Below the pieces are notes generated by a model that was given only the letters and a program-made list of their open reading frames with translations, was not told the DNA's origin and did no database searches. From Paenibacillus sp. J31TS4 (GTDB lineage Bacteria; Bacillota; Bacilli; Paenibacillales; NBRC-103111): DNA of 64,000 bases. The position numbers and the translations under genes were made by a program. The stretch is from positions 1 through 64,000 of the forward strand of contig NZ_BOSI01000009.1 in assembly GCF_018403265.1 (NCBI RefSeq), written 5' to 3'. How positions within the stretch are numbered: the first letter of the stretch is position 1; each line of letters opens with the position of its first letter. Shown here one piece after another: positions 1 to 8,017 of the stretch.

Positions 1-368
1 AAGACCAGCGATATGAAAAACCTTCCAGTCACAGATTGGAGGGTTATTTGGCATGCACAGATCTAAGTATAACATCATCTTCTAAAACATTTATTGAAAA
101 ATCTTGACAAGCTATTAGCTGGTTTAGCTTAATCCACAGTGTCCGGTCTAACTTTATTTTCTCAGTCTAATGTAGTGTAGTGCTTATCAAAATTCAATGA
201 GCCCATCACCGAAATTTGGAAGCTCCTTAATTTCCAATTTGTAGGGCAATGGGCTATTTATGCTTTATTTAAGGCAGTGTAAGACACTGTCGTTTATAAG
301 ACATCATCGTCAGCTAACTCATCTGCCTGTACAAAAAAATTTCTCCCTTTATTTAAAGTTATGATAAA
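1..368. other. A+T-rich stretch without a recognised gene
   Basis: I see no convincing coding frame here. A weak stem (CCTTCCAGT paired with ATTGGAGGG) lies near bases 20-46. An AGCCCA/TGGGCT pair lies around 200-254. Neither is followed by a clean T-run, so I do not call a terminator. Base composition differs from the GC-rich rest of the window. Confidence 0.4.
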
Positions 369-839
369 TCAGGTGAACTCAATCAATTTCTTATCTATCT
401 CATCAATCTGTCCAATTTTCGATATACCGTCCCACAGAATAATTGCCCTAGCTTCATCATTCTCAACAAAATCATCAAGTTGGCATAGTTGACCTGAAAA
501 TAAAACGCCATACTCTGTCCTTTCAGGACCATGAAAACTTGGTTGAAGTCTAAATTTCATTAAACCTTTGAAGGCAACTTCATCTATTTTTTGATTGGTT
601 TCCTCAAATAATTCCCTAATTACACATTGCCTGGCAGTTTCTCCTTCTTCGATAATACCTCCGGGCAATTCCCAACTGTTTCTCCATTTATTATGCATGA
701 ACAGGTACTTCCCCTGGCATTCCACTACAATTAATGCATGGGTTAGTGGTGCATCGAGTGCGGTAACATCAAGTTGATTTTCCTCGATTTCTAAGAATTC
801 TAAAAAAATATTCCCTTTCGCATCTGTCATGATTGTCAT
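369..839 (-). CDS. NUDIX hydrolase
   Basis: The protein has 156 residues. It carries a Nudix box at about residues 60-82: GG, then EEGE, then RELFEET, which fits the family pattern for a Mg-dependent nucleoside-diphosphate-X hydrolase. The last Gly of the pattern is Asn here. The substrate cannot be read from the sequence. The frame stays open 24 codons further upstream, but I chose the ATG at 839 because GGGAGG lies about 9 bases before it; the longer start would lie across a terminator stem. The gene and its surroundings are clearly more A+T rich than the rest of the window, which suggests transfer. It is a single gene with no operon partner in view. Confidence 0.85.
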   Translation of the reverse strand: MTIMTDAKGNIFLEFLEIEENQLDVTALDAPLTHALIVVECQGKYLFMHNKWRNSWELPGGIIEEGETARQCVIRELFEETNQKIDEVAFKGLMKFRLQPSFHGPERTEYGVLFSGQLCQLDDFVENDEARAIILWDGISKIGQIDEIDKKLIEFT

Positions 840-872
840 TTCTTTAGCCCTCCCTTTTCTTATATGCTGAAA

Positions 873-906
873 CAAAAAACGCGCAGGACCCATGGGTCCT
901 GCGCGT
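873..906 (-). terminator. Perfect palindromic terminator
   Basis: Bases 879-906 form a perfect 28-bp palindrome (arm ACGCGCAGGACCCA). On the minus strand it is followed by a run of T, so it reads as an intrinsic terminator for leftward transcription. It lies just above the NUDIX start, yet no leftward gene sits directly upstream: the next one ends at 1264, beyond its own hairpin. Confidence 0.7.
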
Positions 907-935
907 TGCATATCGCAGGATGGGAAGCGCGAAGA

Positions 936-975
936 GCGTTAACCCATCCCTAATCTTTTAGGAATGTGTTAACGC
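936..975. repeat. Nested inverted repeat in the 840-1263 gap
   Basis: GCGTTAAC (936-943) pairs perfectly with GTTAACGC (968-975), and CCTAA/TTAGG pairs inside it. The remainder of the gap between 840 and 1263 shows only two terminators and A+T-rich filler. The repeat could be an operator (GTTAAC core) or an RNA fold. Confidence 0.4.
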
Positions 976-1145
976 CTCTCATGATGATGAGGTTGTCTCA
1001 AAATCAAATTATACATTTATTTACCCCATTTCACAAACGTTATGGTAATGTTAACCATTATGTTGTAATGCGTCAAGACGAAATGACTCTTTAAACCACA
1101 GGTAGAGGCATTGTTAAAATAATGGGGACAAATAACAAATAGAAA

Positions 1146-1190
1146 CATAAAGAGGGTCAATTACACTTGTCGTGTAGATGACCCTCTTTA
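1146..1190 (-). terminator. Terminator after the 1264-1707 gene
   Basis: TAAAGAGGGTCA (1148-1159) pairs perfectly with TGACCCTCTTTA (1179-1190), extended by TTACAC/GTGTA. In the leftward direction the stem runs into T-rich DNA. It is placed to end transcription of the minus-strand gene at 1264-1707. Confidence 0.65.
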
Positions 1191-1263
1191 GGCTTGCTGA
1201 TCAATGAACAGATTATCGTACCCTGCCCATCCATTCCAACCAAGTGCTAACGTGTCGCCGTGG

Positions 1264-1707
1264 CTAGTCCGCAAGCTGAATCCGAATCGGTGCCGGCTCC
1301 GTTCCCTGCCCGCCCGGCTCCTCCACGAACGCCCAATGCCGCGGCACGAGCTCTCTCAGCTCCGCCAGCTCCTCCGGGCACAGGCGGACATCCTCCAAGA
1401 ACATGCCGCCGAACCGGAAATCCTTGCCCTCTTCCTTGCCGAATCGGATGGTCAGCAGACTCCGGACGCCTCCGATCGTCAGGAACTTGAACCGGTATCC
1501 GGTCGTCAGCGCCGTCTCCACTTCTCCTCTGTGTTCGCGCACATAATCGAGGAAGCCGTCCCAATTACCTTCCTGCCCGACTTGCTCCCGCAGGGCCTCC
1601 GCGCTATCCTTCCCAAGCAGAGCGACGATCTGCTCACTCGTATACCCTTTCGCTCGAATCATCTCCAGCCGCAGGCCGTACGGCTGCGGCAGCTTGACTG
1701 CTTCCAT
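1264..1707 (-). CDS. Hypothetical protein
   Basis: I do not recognise this 147-residue protein. It is soluble-looking and acidic, with no signal peptide or membrane segment. It begins MEAVKLPQPYGLRLEMIRAK and ends in a Pro/Glu-containing tail. The middle part (about residues 60-110) alternates Gly, Phe, Arg and Lys as in a beta-rich fold. The ATG at 1707 has GAGGGGAC at a good distance. Codon usage matches the GC-rich chromosome, and a hairpin terminator follows at 1146-1190. The gene appears monocistronic. Confidence 0.7.
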   Translation of the reverse strand: MEAVKLPQPYGLRLEMIRAKGYTSEQIVALLGKDSAEALREQVGQEGNWDGFLDYVREHRGEVETALTTGYRFKFLTIGGVRSLLTIRFGKEEGKDFRFGGMFLEDVRLCPEELAELRELVPRHWAFVEEPGGQGTEPAPIRIQLAD

Positions 1708-1862
1708 GGCGTCCCCTCATCTCTCTCTTCTCTGTCTCTCTAGGCTAGACCAAATGGCAGGCGACGATATGGTCGCGGATAATTCCGACTAATCAGGTGT
1801 GTTTTGATCGTTATGCCTATTATAGAAACGTATGACGGTTCTGTAAAGAGAGAACTGCATAC

Positions 1863-1905
1863 AAAAAAAACGCGCCCTCTTCCTCTCGGAAAAAAGGTGC
1901 GTTTT
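1863..1905 (-). terminator. Terminator after the ArsR-type gene
   Basis: AAAACGCGCC (1867-1876) pairs with GGTGCGTTTT (1896-1905). On the minus strand the stem is followed by a long T-run, which suits the end of the regulator gene at 1934. Rightward it has a shorter T-run and could also work. Confidence 0.75.
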
Positions 1906-1933
1906 GCCGTTTGTTCTTGGCGTTCCCGTCCCG

Positions 1934-2842
1934 TTAGTCCTGCTCGATATAGGCGGTCAGCCGGCTCTCGATCTCCTTGAGTGCCTTGGGCCGGAGGCTG
2001 TATTCGGTGACGGTCTCTCCCTCAAAATGGGCATAAATCAGCCCGGCCTGCCTCAGCTTGGAGATATGGTCGTGAGCGATGCCCTTGGACAAGCCGAGAT
2101 GGCGGGCAATCTCGATGAAGCTCCGCGGCCCCTTGTGAAGATATTTGAGGATGATCAGCCGGCTCTTTTCCCCCAGACTGCGGATCATCCGATATTCGTG
2201 CGGCGTCAAGAACGCGTCATCGCCGATATAGAAACGGGCGGAATAATAACAGATCGTCAGCGGGCCGTACGATCCGATAATGTTCACCGGCTGAAAATGG
2301 TACTGCGGGACGAGCACAAGCTCCTCCAGTCCCGCTACCGGCTTGAACGCCAGTCCGTTCGTCGTCTCGTCCACGAACAAGTCCGGCGGCATCCCCGCCA
2401 GCACGCCGAGCCGCTTGTCACGCTCCCGCTCCAGCCCTTCGAGGATAGCCGGGTCAATCTTTCGAAAGTACTGTTCGTTCCACTGCTCGAAGTGCGATAG
2501 CGTCCGCGAGCGGTATTCGCTCATCTGCCCGGGGAATTGATGGCCGTACTCGGCCATCAGCTCGTACATGCCGCCCGGCGTCAGGCCATCCAGCCAGGCG
2601 AGGAAGGCTTCCGGTGTCTCCCCTGGACAGAGATGGACGAGCAGCATCGTTAGGCGCCAGTCGGCATCCACCTGCAGCTCGTCCAGCTCCGATGCGAACG
2701 CGGGCGTCAGGCGCTGGCGGGTTTCCTTGGGCCAGGAAGGGGAGAGGTCGATCTTCTTATGGGATTTGCGGCAAATATAAGTATGCAGGCTGCTGAACAG
2801 CTCGTCCAGCGGCGTGAACTGAACGACCAAGCGGTAACTCAC
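1934..2842 (-). CDS. ArsR-type winged-helix transcriptional regulator
   Basis: The protein has 302 residues. A winged helix-turn-helix fills about residues 225-300: SRLIILKYL, then the recognition segment IARHLGLSKGIAHDHISKLRQAGL. The N-terminal 220 residues form a large domain typical of the long ArsR/HTH_20 proteins of Paenibacillus and probably sense a ligand or partner; no metal-binding Cys cluster is present. The start is GTG at 2842, with GGGGTGGAG just before it. The gene is monocistronic with its own terminator, and no target can be inferred from neighbours. Confidence 0.75.
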   Translation of the reverse strand: MSYRLVVQFTPLDELFSSLHTYICRKSHKKIDLSPSWPKETRQRLTPAFASELDELQVDADWRLTMLLVHLCPGETPEAFLAWLDGLTPGGMYELMAEYGHQFPGQMSEYRSRTLSHFEQWNEQYFRKIDPAILEGLERERDKRLGVLAGMPPDLFVDETTNGLAFKPVAGLEELVLVPQYHFQPVNIIGSYGPLTICYYSARFYIGDDAFLTPHEYRMIRSLGEKSRLIILKYLHKGPRSFIEIARHLGLSKGIAHDHISKLRQAGLIYAHFEGETVTEYSLRPKALKEIESRLTAYIEQD

Positions 2843-3000
2843 GGCTCCACCCCTCTCTGCCCTTAATTATAGCGCGAAAGGCGGACCGAGCAACCCCGCA
2901 TCCGGGAGAGTGCACGCACCGCTCACAGCCCCGCGGGCTAGAAGGCTCCACCGTTCGATATCGGAAAGGGGCCGCGGCTCCTCTCTCTCCGATCGGCAAA

Positions 3001-3040
3001 AGCCCCGTCTCGAGCTGCCGCTCGGAACGGGGCTGTTTTT
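3001..3040. terminator. Bidirectional terminator downstream of the SLH gene
   Basis: AGCCCCGT (3001-3008) pairs with ACGGGGCT (3027-3034). The best T-run (TTTTTGTTT) is on the plus side. Leftward, the direction of the SLH gene ending at 3124, it has CTTTTG. The rest of 2843-3123 shows no gene. Confidence 0.6.
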
Positions 3041-3123
3041 GTTTGGGACAGAGGGTCCGGACGGCGCTGGGCCGCCCGGAGCCGTGCCTCTCTTTCCCTT
3101 GCGCGCCAAGTCTTGCAAGTAGC

Positions 3124-4443
3124 TTAACGGGTTACGTTATGAATCTGGATCAATTCGACGAGCTTGTCCTTGCCGGACAGTGTAACCGGCTGGCCCTTCA
3201 CGAGCTTGGAGGAGTCGCCGATAATCCGCAGTTCCTTGGAGACGTTGTAGGTTGCCTTCGTCACGTTGTCGTCATAGGCGTCTCCGGTTACCGTATCGTT
3301 ATTGCCGTACGTGCCTTGAGTTACCGTAATGGACGAGATGCGGCCAGTCTCGTCAAGCTTGAGCGAGTCGAACAGGCCGTTCACGACGAACTGGTTCTGG
3401 TCCGCACCCGACTTCACCACTTCGATGAAGATCGCGGTATTGTTGTACAGACGCACCTTGACTACGTCGCCCTTCTGGATATCCGCTGCGGTTACCTGCT
3501 TGCCGTCCTTGAAGACAAAGGCATTCGGGTCGACGTTCACCTGGACCAGCTCATTGCCCTTCTTCACGGTCAGCTTGTTGTCGCTGACGGCTCCCTGAAC
3601 TACTCCGGCTACGGTCGATTGTCCGACGCCCGGAAGCTGATCGCCCGTACGGTCAAGCAGCGCAGCCAGCTCGGCGCGCGTCACCGGCTTGTCCGGACGG
3701 AAAGTGTTGTTCTCGTAGCCGTCGATGAGGCCTCTCTCGAGCGCAACCGCTACATAGCCGACGGAGCCGGCCGGAATCGAGTTCGCATCGCGGAAGTCCA
3801 GCTTTGTGTTCATCTTGGCTTTGGCTTCGCCTTCGAGCTTCATCGCCTTCACAAGCAGCGTAGTTGCCCACAGGCGGCTTGCCGGCGCTTCCGGGTTAAC
3901 CGTCTGGTCGGTCTCGGTGAACAGATCGTTCTCCGCCGCAACCGCTACATACCCGACCGCCCACGGATATTTCTTGGCGATCTTGTCGGCGTCCTTGAAA
4001 TTAAGCTCCGTGCTCATTTCTTCCTTGGACTCGGCCTGCTCGCGCAGCCCCATCAGGCGGACGGCCGCCGTGATCGCTTCGATGCGGGTTACGGTTTTGC
4101 GCGGCTGGAACGAGCCGTCCTCATAGCCCTCGAACACGCGCAGCGGAGCCAGGCTCGCCAGGTTGCGGGTTACCCACTCGACGTCGCCGCCCTTCACGTC
4201 GTGGAAATTGAAGATAATGTTAATGTTGCCGTTTACAAGAGTATTGTAAGGAACTTTGCCGCCATTGCCCGGCTTGTCATAGCCCGACCAGCGCCATTCC
4301 AGCTGATTGCCTTTGCCATTGTTCTTGCCGTTGCCGTTTTCGTTTCCTTTTTTGCCGTCGGCAAATGCGGAGGCGGAGCCGCCGATTACCATCGCCATCG
4401 TCAGGCCGCCGATCATGACCTTGCGGAAAGAAGATGTTTTCAT
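3124..4443 (-). CDS. Secreted S-layer homology (SLH) domain protein
   Basis: The protein has 439 residues. A signal peptide runs from MKTSSFRKVMIGG to about residue 29 (AFA before DG). Three SLH-type repeats follow at about residues 95-145, 150-215 and 215-275, with the marks GYEDGSF, VGYVAVA and GLIDGYENNTFRPDKPVTR. SLH domains bind pyruvylated cell-wall polymers, so it is expected at the cell surface. The C-terminal 150 residues form a beta-rich region of unknown role (two VxVxxGD-like segments). The Gly/Asn/Lys-rich linker after the signal peptide is low complexity. I chose ATG 4443 because AGGGAG precedes it and the signal peptide starts there; the frame is open 35 codons upstream without signal. 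Confidence 0.88.
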   Translation of the reverse strand: MKTSSFRKVMIGGLTMAMVIGGSASAFADGKKGNENGNGKNNGKGNQLEWRWSGYDKPGNGGKVPYNTLVNGNINIIFNFHDVKGGDVEWVTRNLASLAPLRVFEGYEDGSFQPRKTVTRIEAITAAVRLMGLREQAESKEEMSTELNFKDADKIAKKYPWAVGYVAVAAENDLFTETDQTVNPEAPASRLWATTLLVKAMKLEGEAKAKMNTKLDFRDANSIPAGSVGYVAVALERGLIDGYENNTFRPDKPVTRAELAALLDRTGDQLPGVGQSTVAGVVQGAVSDNKLTVKKGNELVQVNVDPNAFVFKDGKQVTAADIQKGDVVKVRLYNNTAIFIEVVKSGADQNQFVVNGLFDSLKLDETGRISSITVTQGTYGNNDTVTGDAYDDNVTKATYNVSKELRIIGDSSKLVKGQPVTLSGKDKLVELIQIHNVTR

Positions 4444-4548
4444 TCGAAATGCACTCCCTTTTCTTTTCGTTTGGTGTTTGTCGGGTCCGGACCAACAAAG
4501 GAAGGCAAGGTGCCTTTTCCATAACATGGTTCGCCGCACCAAAATCAT

Positions 4549-4578
4549 TTGAGGGGGTTAACGGAAAAATGATAGACT
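4549..4578 (+). promoter_or_regulatory. Candidate sigma-A promoter for the FAD protein
   Basis: TTGAGG (4549-4554), an 18-bp spacer and TAGACT (4573-4578) lie 41 bp before the start of the FAD protein gene. The match is moderate. Confidence 0.4.
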
Positions 4579-4618
4579 AGGCACAGTGACTAGTTATGAA
4601 GGAGGACGAAACCGATTC

Positions 4619-6193
4619 ATGAAACGTAGCAAAAAATGGATGCCGCTCGCGGCGCTTGCTCTGCTCGCACTCGTCGTAGTCGGCGCCATAGGCCTGCTCC
4701 GCTCCAGCGACCGGGCGGCCCAGGGCGGCGGAAGCCCGCAGCCAAGCACCGCGGCGACGAACGGGTCCGGCGGAGCTTCGCCTGCCCCCACGCCCAAGGA
4801 AACCGATCCGCCCGCCCAAACCTACGATGTCGCGGTCATCGGCTCGGAGATGGAGGGCATGTACCTGGCCCGTGCCGCCAAGGACGAAGGACTCAAGGTC
4901 ATCGTGCTCGATCCGCGAGACAAGGTCGGAGGGCAGCTGCTGCAGGGCGAGATGCTGTTCCTCGACGAGACGAGGGACGAGCAAGGTCGCCTGCTCGTGC
5001 AGGGCCGGGCCAAGGAGCTGTTCGACGGCTTCCGCAGCGGCAAGATCCGCAAGCTGTCCGAGTTCACCACGTACTACAACGACAAGCTCGCGAAGGACAT
5101 TCCGATCGAATCCGGCATTCGGATCGACAAGATCGCGACCGGCGGGGGCGTGAACGGCACCGAGGCTCTCCAGTCGATCGTCTATACGGACAAGGACGGC
5201 GCCAAGAAAAAAGTCGCCGCCTCCTACTGGGTGGAGAACACCGACTATGCAGCGCTCGCTTCCCGGCTCAAGGTGACGCGCCTGCCGGGGCTAGAGGCCT
5301 TTTACGGCGGCTCGGAGATCGAATATATGAGCGCCGGCATGATGATGAAGTTCAAGAACGTGGACTGGAAGACGTTCGACGAATCGTCGACAGCTGTGAA
5401 CAGCAGCTTCGCGATTGGCCTCACGAACGCAACCAACCGCTACAAAGCGACGAACGACCGGGTATTCCTGCGTGGCCTGAATGCCGTCAGCCAGCGGGAC
5501 GGCGAGGTCATCATCAACGCCTTCCTGATCTACACGGTCGACCCGTCCAAGCCGGAGTCGGTGCAGGAAGCGATGGAGCTCGGGAAAAAGGAAATTCCGC
5601 TCATCCTGGAGCACTTCCGCAAGACGCTGCCCGGCTGGCAGAACGCGCAGCTGAACGGGTTCCCGTCCTATCTGTACATCCGCGAATACAATCATTACGA
5701 AACCGACCACGTGCTGAAGGTGTCCGACTTGCTCGGGGCCAAGATGTATCCCGACAACGTCAGCATCGGCGGCTACCCGCTCGACCTGCAGGGGACGAGC
5801 GCCAACAAATGGGGCATCGAGATGGGGCGGCCGGACAAGTACGGCATGCCGCTGCGCAGCTTCCTCTTAAAGAATTACGAGAACGTGATCATGGCCGGCA
5901 AAAACGTCGGCTCCTCCGCGCTTGCTTACGGCAGCGCCCGGATTCAGCCGAACACGGCGCTGGCCGCCGAATCGATCGGCGTCATCCTCGGCCAGCTGCA
6001 GGGCAAGAAGAAGCTGCGCGAGCTGACCGACGCCGACTGGCCGGCGCTGCACGCCTATCTGGAGAGCAAGTACCAGATCAAGCTGACGGGCGTCACGGGG
6101 AACAACAAGGTCGCCGGCTGGTCCGAGGAAGAGCTCCGCAAGCTCGACGCGGGCGAGATCGTCTACCCAAGCTATGTGAAGACCCGCAAATAA
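4619..6193 (+). CDS. Membrane-anchored FAD-dependent oxidoreductase
   Basis: The protein has 524 residues. The N-terminus is MKRSKK followed by a hydrophobic segment (about residues 8-28) and a Pro/Ser/Gly/Thr-rich linker to about residue 68. After that comes a Rossmann-like start (TYDVAVIGSE, E/D ending LKVIVLDP, VGGQLLQGE) as in the FAD_oxidored family, and a C-terminal FAD motif (NVIMAGKNVGSSALAYGSAR...NTALAAESIG). The charges around the anchor predict that the catalytic part faces outside, which is unusual for a flavoprotein. The Gly-rich loop (GSEMEG) departs from GxGxxG. The start at 4619 has GGAGG 12 bases before it. A strong terminator follows. Confidence 0.8.
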   Translation: MKRSKKWMPLAALALLALVVVGAIGLLRSSDRAAQGGGSPQPSTAATNGSGGASPAPTPKETDPPAQTYDVAVIGSEMEGMYLARAAKDEGLKVIVLDPRDKVGGQLLQGEMLFLDETRDEQGRLLVQGRAKELFDGFRSGKIRKLSEFTTYYNDKLAKDIPIESGIRIDKIATGGGVNGTEALQSIVYTDKDGAKKKVAASYWVENTDYAALASRLKVTRLPGLEAFYGGSEIEYMSAGMMMKFKNVDWKTFDESSTAVNSSFAIGLTNATNRYKATNDRVFLRGLNAVSQRDGEVIINAFLIYTVDPSKPESVQEAMELGKKEIPLILEHFRKTLPGWQNAQLNGFPSYLYIREYNHYETDHVLKVSDLLGAKMYPDNVSIGGYPLDLQGTSANKWGIEMGRPDKYGMPLRSFLLKNYENVIMAGKNVGSSALAYGSARIQPNTALAAESIGVILGQLQGKKKLRELTDADWPALHAYLESKYQIKLTGVTGNNKVAGWSEEELRKLDAGEIVYPSYVKTRK

Positions 6194-6259
6194 GCTAGTC
6201 TGTCCGGTCTCCAGTCCCACAGCCTTTGATGGCCAGGACACAAGCCGGGCACATACAAC

Positions 6260-6298
6260 AAACAGCCCCATTCGGATTCATTCCGAATGGGGCTGTTT
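6260..6298. terminator. Strong bidirectional terminator
   Basis: AAACAGCCCCATTCGG pairs perfectly with CCGAATGGGGCTGTTT. It ends the FAD gene rightward and can end the leftward zinc-ribbon gene at 6491. Apart from this stem I see nothing in 6194-6490. Confidence 0.85.
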
Positions 6299-6490
6299 GT
6301 GTGTGCAGGGGTGGTTCTGCGGGCAGGAAGCTCATGCCCGGACGATCGGTGACCGTCCGGGGCTTGAGCTGTCGTTCGAGCGGCAGGGCCGGCCGAGCCC
6401 ACCCGGATGGTGGCGTGAAGCATCGGTCCCCACCCTCCTGTTTGCCGGCGGCCAGCCTTGGCAAGCCGATGCGGCGAGCAGACGCTCCGC

Positions 6491-6715
6491 TTATTTGGAC
6501 AGCGACCGCCATTCGACGCGAAACTCGCTCTCGAACGGCTTGCCTTCGTACCGGCTGTTTTCTTCGAGCACATTCCCGCATTCGCAGGAGATATGATCGG
6601 CTCCGTAATTATCCGTTCCGAAGACGATCGCCTCCTGCCGGTAGGCGCGCGGCCCGGGCTGGACCGTGTGTTCCGTCCCGCAGTTCAGACAACGAATGAC
6701 AAATCCGGCTTTCAT
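6491..6715 (-). CDS. Small zinc-ribbon protein
   Basis: The protein has 74 residues and two cysteine pairs, CLNCG near the N-terminus (residues 9-12) and CECG (about 44-46), spaced as in a zinc ribbon. No other domain is present. Such proteins may bind nucleic acid or act in assemblies, but no function can be assigned. The ATG at 6715 follows GGGAGGACGCC. It lies 33 bp downstream of the sigma factor gene on the same strand and is probably co-transcribed with it. Confidence 0.75.
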   Translation of the reverse strand: MKAGFVIRCLNCGTEHTVQPGPRAYRQEAIVFGTDNYGADHISCECGNVLEENSRYEGKPFESEFRVEWRSLSK

Positions 6716-6748
6716 GGCGTCCTCCCTCTGCCGCTAGGGCAAGCTGCA

Positions 6749-7681
6749 TTATTCCAAAAAGTCCTTCAGCTGCTTGCTCCGGCTCGGATGCCGCAGCTTG
6801 CGCAGCGCCTTCGCTTCAATCTGGCGGATTCTCTCGCGCGTCACCCCGAAGCTCTGGCCCACTTCCTCTAGCGTATGGAACTGTCCGTCGACCAGACCGA
6901 ACCGGAGACGGAGCACGTTCTCCTCCCGTTCCGACAGCGTATCCAGCACGTCGTTCAGCTGCTCCTTGAGCAGCTGGTACGCGGCCGCGTCGGCCGGTGC
7001 CAGCACCTCCTGATCCTCGATGAAGTCCCCGAGGTTGGAGTCGTTCTCCTCACCGACCGGCGTCTCGAGGGAGACGGGCTCCTGCGCCGCTTTCATCACC
7101 TCGCGCACCTTCTCGACGGTGAGATCCATCTCTTTGGCCAGCTCCTCGGGCGTAGGCTCCCGGCCCATTTCCTGATGAAGCTGCCGCGTGACGCGGTTCA
7201 GCTTGTTGATCGTTTCGACCATGTGGACCGGTACCCGGATCGTTCTCGCCTGATCGGCGATGGCGCGGGTAATCGCCTGCCGGATCCACCACGTTGCGTA
7301 CGTGCTGAATTTGAACCCCTTGGAATAGTCGAATTTCTCGACGGCCTTCATGAGCCCCATATTGCCTTCCTGTATCAGGTCGAGGAACATCATCCCCCGG
7401 CCCGCATATCGCCTCGCTATGCTGACGACCAGCCGCAGGTTCGCTTCCGCGAGCCGCTGCTTGGCTTTCTCGTCGCCTTGCTGTACCCGTTTGGCGAGAG
7501 CAATCTCTTCTTCGGAGGAAAGAAGCGGAACGCGACCGATTTCCTTCAAATACATTCGGACGGGATCGTCCGTTCTCATCCCGGCAGGCAGCAGCAGATC
7601 GTAGTCTGCGGCAAAGCCATCCTCCTGCCGGTCGTGAGAGCCAGCGTCGGTTTCTACTCTATCTTGATCGTCCACTCTCAT
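6749..7681 (-). CDS. SigA/RpoD-like sigma factor lacking region 1.1
   Basis: The protein has 310 residues and is extremely close to SigA in regions 1.2 ([17 protein letters not shown]), 2 ([37 protein letters not shown]), 3 ([20 protein letters not shown]) and 4 ([19 protein letters not shown]). Family knowledge: Bacillus SigA has about 370 residues with an auto-inhibitory region 1.1. Here that region is replaced by about 30 acidic residues ([18 protein letters not shown]...). Regions 2.4 and 4.2 look intact, so it should read SigA-type promoters. It is not next to dnaG, so I infer a paralogue rather than the housekeeping factor. ATG 7681 follows GGGAGGGAG. Confidence 0.85.
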   Translation of the reverse strand: MRVDDQDRVETDAGSHDRQEDGFAADYDLLLPAGMRTDDPVRMYLKEIGRVPLLSSEEEIALAKRVQQGDEKAKQRLAEANLRLVVSIARRYAGRGMMFLDLIQEGNMGLMKAVEKFDYSKGFKFSTYATWWIRQAITRAIADQARTIRVPVHMVETINKLNRVTRQLHQEMGREPTPEELAKEMDLTVEKVREVMKAAQEPVSLETPVGEENDSNLGDFIEDQEVLAPADAAAYQLLKEQLNDVLDTLSEREENVLRLRFGLVDGQFHTLEEVGQSFGVTRERIRQIEAKALRKLRHPSRSKQLKDFLE

Positions 7682-7717
7682 CCGCTCCCTCCCTTTCCCA
7701 AATTCATCATATTTCTC

Positions 7718-7746
7718 TTGACAATATTATTCGACTTTGCTATATT
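7718..7746 (+). promoter_or_regulatory. Near-perfect sigma-A promoter facing the sigma gene promoter
   Basis: TTGACA (7718-7723), 17-bp spacer, TATATT (7741-7746). The predicted start is near 7753. Transcription would cross the leftward promoter at 7777-7805 and meet a terminator at 7826-7864 before the GH26-like gene. Confidence 0.75.
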
Positions 7747-7767
7747 TATGATAAATATAAACGAATG

Positions 7768-7790
7768 GCGTATGATATTCTATCATATGC
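7768..7790. promoter_or_regulatory. Operator-like inverted repeat
   Basis: GCGTATGATA and TATCATATGC are 10-bp arms around TTC with one mismatch. The repeat covers the -10 region of the leftward promoter and lies at about +15 to +38 of the rightward one, so a bound protein could affect both. It could instead be an RNA hairpin in the rightward transcript. Confidence 0.5.
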
Positions 7791-7805
7791 TTTCTTATTT
7801 TACAA
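7777..7805 (-). promoter_or_regulatory. Sigma-A promoter of the SigA-like gene
   Basis: Reading leftward: TTGTAA (7805-7800), 17-bp spacer, TAGAAT (7782-7777). The predicted start near 7770 gives a leader of about 90 nt to the sigma gene. The promoter points straight at the plus-strand promoter at 7718-7746. Confidence 0.6.
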
Positions 7806-7825
7806 GTCCTTCCTAAGTCTTTCCT

Positions 7826-7864
7826 CCCCCGCTGGCCGTCCTTGCGATAGCAGCGGGGGTTTTG
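7826..7864 (+). terminator. Terminator between promoter and GH26-like gene
   Basis: CCCCCGCTG (7826-7834) pairs perfectly with CAGCGGGGG (7851-7859), followed by TTTT. It lies about 75-110 nt after the predicted start of the promoter at 7718-7746. Bases 7865-8017 show no further gene. Confidence 0.65.
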
Positions 7865-8017
7865 CTGTGCCGCCATTTTGTCCCCTTCCGCCGCTCCGGT
7901 TTAATCCGCACTTCTTCCTGCCGATACTAGTAGGACAACCCTATCACACCAACCAGGGGGGCCTGTCCGGCGATGCCGGATGCGTCCTTGCCATAAGAAA
8001 GGATGACCCGATTGTTC

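Larger units (their letters stand above)
7753..7864 (+). ncRNA. Possible short RNA or attenuated leader
   Basis: A strong promoter (start about 7753) and an intrinsic terminator (ending about 7864) enclose roughly 110 nt with no coding frame. The product could be a small RNA overlapping the 5' end of the sigma-factor mRNA by about 18 nt, or a leader for the gene at 8018 that reads through under some condition. Confidence 0.3.

Noticed and set aside
1204-1743. 179-codon plus-strand frame
   Set aside because: Antisense to the hypothetical gene at 1264-1707, which has the better ribosome site and terminator.
3043-4524. 493-codon frame on the plus strand
   Set aside because: It is the opposite strand of the SLH gene, whose signal peptide, SLH repeats and ribosome site decide for the minus strand.
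4636-6198. 520-codon plus-strand frame rich in Arg
   Set aside because: Frame-shifted shadow of the FAD protein gene; Arg/Gly/Ala composition and no domain.
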